Shown here piece after piece: positions 62,721 through 64,000 of a stretch of DNA of 64,000 nt. The DNA is taken from positions 186,001-250,000 of the forward strand of contig NZ_VFPE01000005.1 in NCBI RefSeq assembly GCF_006783905.1, written 5' to 3'. How positions within the stretch are numbered: position 1 is the stretch's first letter; each line of letters starts with the position of its first letter. The translations under genes were made by a program, and so were the position numbers. The DNA comes from Microbacterium kyungheense (GTDB lineage: Bacteria > Actinomycetota > Actinomycetes > Actinomycetales > Microbacteriaceae). Below the pieces are notes generated by a model, which saw only the letters and a program-made list of their open reading frames with translations, made no database searches and was not told the origin of the DNA.

Positions 62721-63728
62721 TCAGCGTTGCGGGTGGATGACGGCCTTCATCGAGTTCGGCTCGGTCCTGGCGAGCAGAAGCGCGTCGACGGTGGCGTCGA
62801 GCGGGAAGTGATGGGTGACGATGGATGCGGCATCCACTCGCCCCGAGGCGACGAGGGCCATGGCCGTCGGCCACGTGTGCGCGTAGCGGTTCACGAGCGA
62901 CACCGTGAGCTCGCGGACGTTCAGTCGCGACAGCGGCAGCTCGACGGCCTGCTTGGGCATGCCGACCATCGCCGCCCGCCCGCCGTTGCGCAGGCGCCAG
63001 AGCCCGTCCGCCAGCGCCGTGGGCGCCCCCGAGCACTCCAGCAGCACGTCGAACTCCGGATCGTGGCTGCCGCCCCCGGCCCGCTCGACCTCGAATCCGA
63101 GCGACGCGGCGAGCTCCAGGCGGTACGGCGAGACGTCGACCACGCGCACGCTCGACGCCCCGAAGGCCCGTGCCACCTGCGCGGCGAGCACCCCGACCGG
63201 TCCGGCACCGGTCACGAGCACGCGATCCCCCGGCCGCATGCCGGCGCGACGGCACGCCCAGATGCCGACCGACAGCGGCTCGAGCATGGCGCCCTCGTCG
63301 AAGCTCATGCTCTCGGGCATCGGGAAGAGATTGCGCTCATCCATCGCCATGAACTGCGTCAGCGCGCCGTCGTGAGGGGGCGTCGCGAGGAACACGAGAT
63401 CCGCGCACAGGTGGTAGTCGCCCGCGAGACAGTCGTCGCAGTCGCGGCACGGGGTGCCCGGTTCCACCGCGACACGGTCGCCGACCTTCACCTGCGTGAC
63501 TCCCGCGCCGACCTCGACGACGGTGCCCGCGACCTCATGCCCGAGGACGATCGGGCCGTCGACGACCCAGTCGCCGATGTAGCCGACGGTGAAGTACGTC
63601 GTGTCGGAGCCGCACACGCCCACGGATTCGATGCGCACGAGCGCCTGGCGCGCAGCGAGCTGCGGCACCGGCCGGTCTTCGATCTCGATCCTCGACAGCT
63701 CCGGCATCACGGCGGTGCGATTGGACAC
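62721..63728 (-). CDS. zinc-binding medium-chain alcohol dehydrogenase (sorbitol/polyol dehydrogenase type)
   Basis: A 335-residue NAD(P)-dependent dehydrogenase. Catalytic-zinc residues are in GVCGSDTTYF and LGHEVAGTV; structural-zinc cysteines are in CRDCDDCLAGDYHLC; the nucleotide site is VLVTGAGPVGVLAAQVA. This is the sorbitol/xylitol dehydrogenase branch, which oxidises polyols or related sugars. The start is GTG at 63728 with AGAGGAG 8 bases upstream. An operator-like site lies at 63785-63798, ahead of the gene, so it has its own LacI-controlled promoter upstream of the rest of the cluster. Confidence 0.88.
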   Translation of the reverse strand: MSNRTAVMPELSRIEIEDRPVPQLAARQALVRIESVGVCGSDTTYFTVGYIGDWVVDGPIVLGHEVAGTVVEVGAGVTQVKVGDRVAVEPGTPCRDCDDCLAGDYHLCADLVFLATPPHDGALTQFMAMDERNLFPMPESMSFDEGAMLEPLSVGIWACRRAGMRPGDRVLVTGAGPVGVLAAQVARAFGASSVRVVDVSPYRLELAASLGFEVERAGGGSHDPEFDVLLECSGAPTALADGLWRLRNGGRAAMVGMPKQAVELPLSRLNVRELTVSLVNRYAHTWPTAMALVASGRVDAASIVTHHFPLDATVDALLLARTEPNSMKAVIHPQR

Positions 63729-63784
63729 GACTGACTCCTCTTTGTGTCTGTTCGCGCGGCATCAGCGCCGCACGTCCTCCCGTG

Positions 63785-63798
63785 TCTACACGAGTTGA
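63785..63798. promoter_or_regulatory. LacI operator 3 upstream of the dehydrogenase gene
   Basis: TCTACACGAGTTGA, one base different from the operators at 62637 and 62672. It sits 57 bases before the dehydrogenase start. Confidence 0.6.
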
Positions 63799-63869
63799 AT
63801 GCGGCAGGGAAGCCCGAACACGCCGCCCCGACCACCCCGCACAGGTGACCGATCAGCGCCGGGACGCCG

Positions 63870-64000
63870 TCAGAACACGTACTCCATGAGATCGGTGCCG
63901 AGGATCCGGAAGGCCTCGTGCGCCCGCAGGCGGTGCGAGATCGACAGATCGTCGAAGCACACGATGAGCGCGTACGAGACGCCGGCGCGCGGACCGGCCA
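63870..64000 (-). CDS. C-terminal fragment of a gene cut by the window edge
   Basis: A minus-strand frame runs from the window edge to a TGA at 63870, giving 42 residues ending in HEAFRILGTDLMEYVF after AGPRAGVSYALIVCFDDLSI. Good codon bias and spacing suggest a real gene end. Not enough remains to name a family. It would lie upstream of the dehydrogenase and may belong to the same cluster. Confidence 0.5.
   Translation of the reverse strand, partial: AGPRAGVSYALIVCFDDLSISHRLRAHEAFRILGTDLMEYVF

Overview
The window looks like chromosomal DNA of a Microbacteriaceae actinobacterium, most probably Microbacterium. The evidence is indirect: very high G+C with strong G/C third positions, a single-chain glycyl-tRNA synthetase, a DUF222-HNH protein, an LAxTG-type cell-wall anchor, daunorubicin-type ABC genes, many apparently leaderless genes, and a heavily over-used word GGATGCC/GGCATCC. 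I see no rRNA, tRNA, CRISPR array, transposase or phage gene.

Layout. 1-2.9 kb: two coupled FtsX-type ABC permeases (minus, first one cut by the window edge). 3-9.9 kb: HhH-GPD DNA glycosylase, DUF1801 protein, a large AfsR/SARP-like ATPase regulator, DUF6176 protein, DUF222-HNH protein and an unknown. 10-14 kb: DrrAB-like ABC exporter divergent from a cell-wall-anchored surface protein; the space between them holds phased CGTGACA direct repeats. 14.1-19.2 kb: NfeD-flotillin pair, SDR and TetR sharing a palindromic operator, glyQS. 19.3-24.8 kb: a membrane protein plus a VWA/substrate-binding lipoprotein, a small lipoprotein, a DUF4870 protein and an FMN hydroxy-acid dehydrogenase. 25.2-31.5 kb: one giant secreted enzyme combining rhamnogalacturonan acetylesterase (CE12-like) and rhamnogalacturonan lyase (PL11-like) modules. 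31.5-34.8 kb: lipoprotein, MenC/N-acylamino acid racemase-type enzyme, a 54-residue protein and a cyclase-family hydrolase with altered metal-site motif. 35-44.5 kb: LuxR-type ATPase regulator preceded by a coupled 23-codon ORF, then a giant secreted subtilisin with a duplicated C-terminal module. 44.6-56.6 kb: SDR, acidic small protein, GNAT, two MFS exporters, FAD oxidoreductase, POT peptide transporter, orphan WXG100-like protein, MerR regulator, PurU and a thiolase. 56.6-63.7 kb: a LacI-controlled catabolic cluster (polyol-type dehydrogenase, nucleoside hydrolase, ABC sugar importer, ribokinase, LacI repressor) with three near-identical operators. A gene cut by the right edge ends at 63870.

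How it works together. The window reads as a soil- or plant-associated heterotroph: secreted pectin and protein degradation, oligopeptide and sugar/nucleoside import, several drug-type exporters, and many local regulators (AfsR-like, LuxR, TetR, MerR, LacI) placed next to likely targets. At least a dozen genes have a TANNNT -10 box 6-7 bases before the start codon, so much of the window is probably transcribed as leaderless mRNA. Gene ends are often marked by long hairpins, several built from GGATGCCG/CGGCATCC arms.
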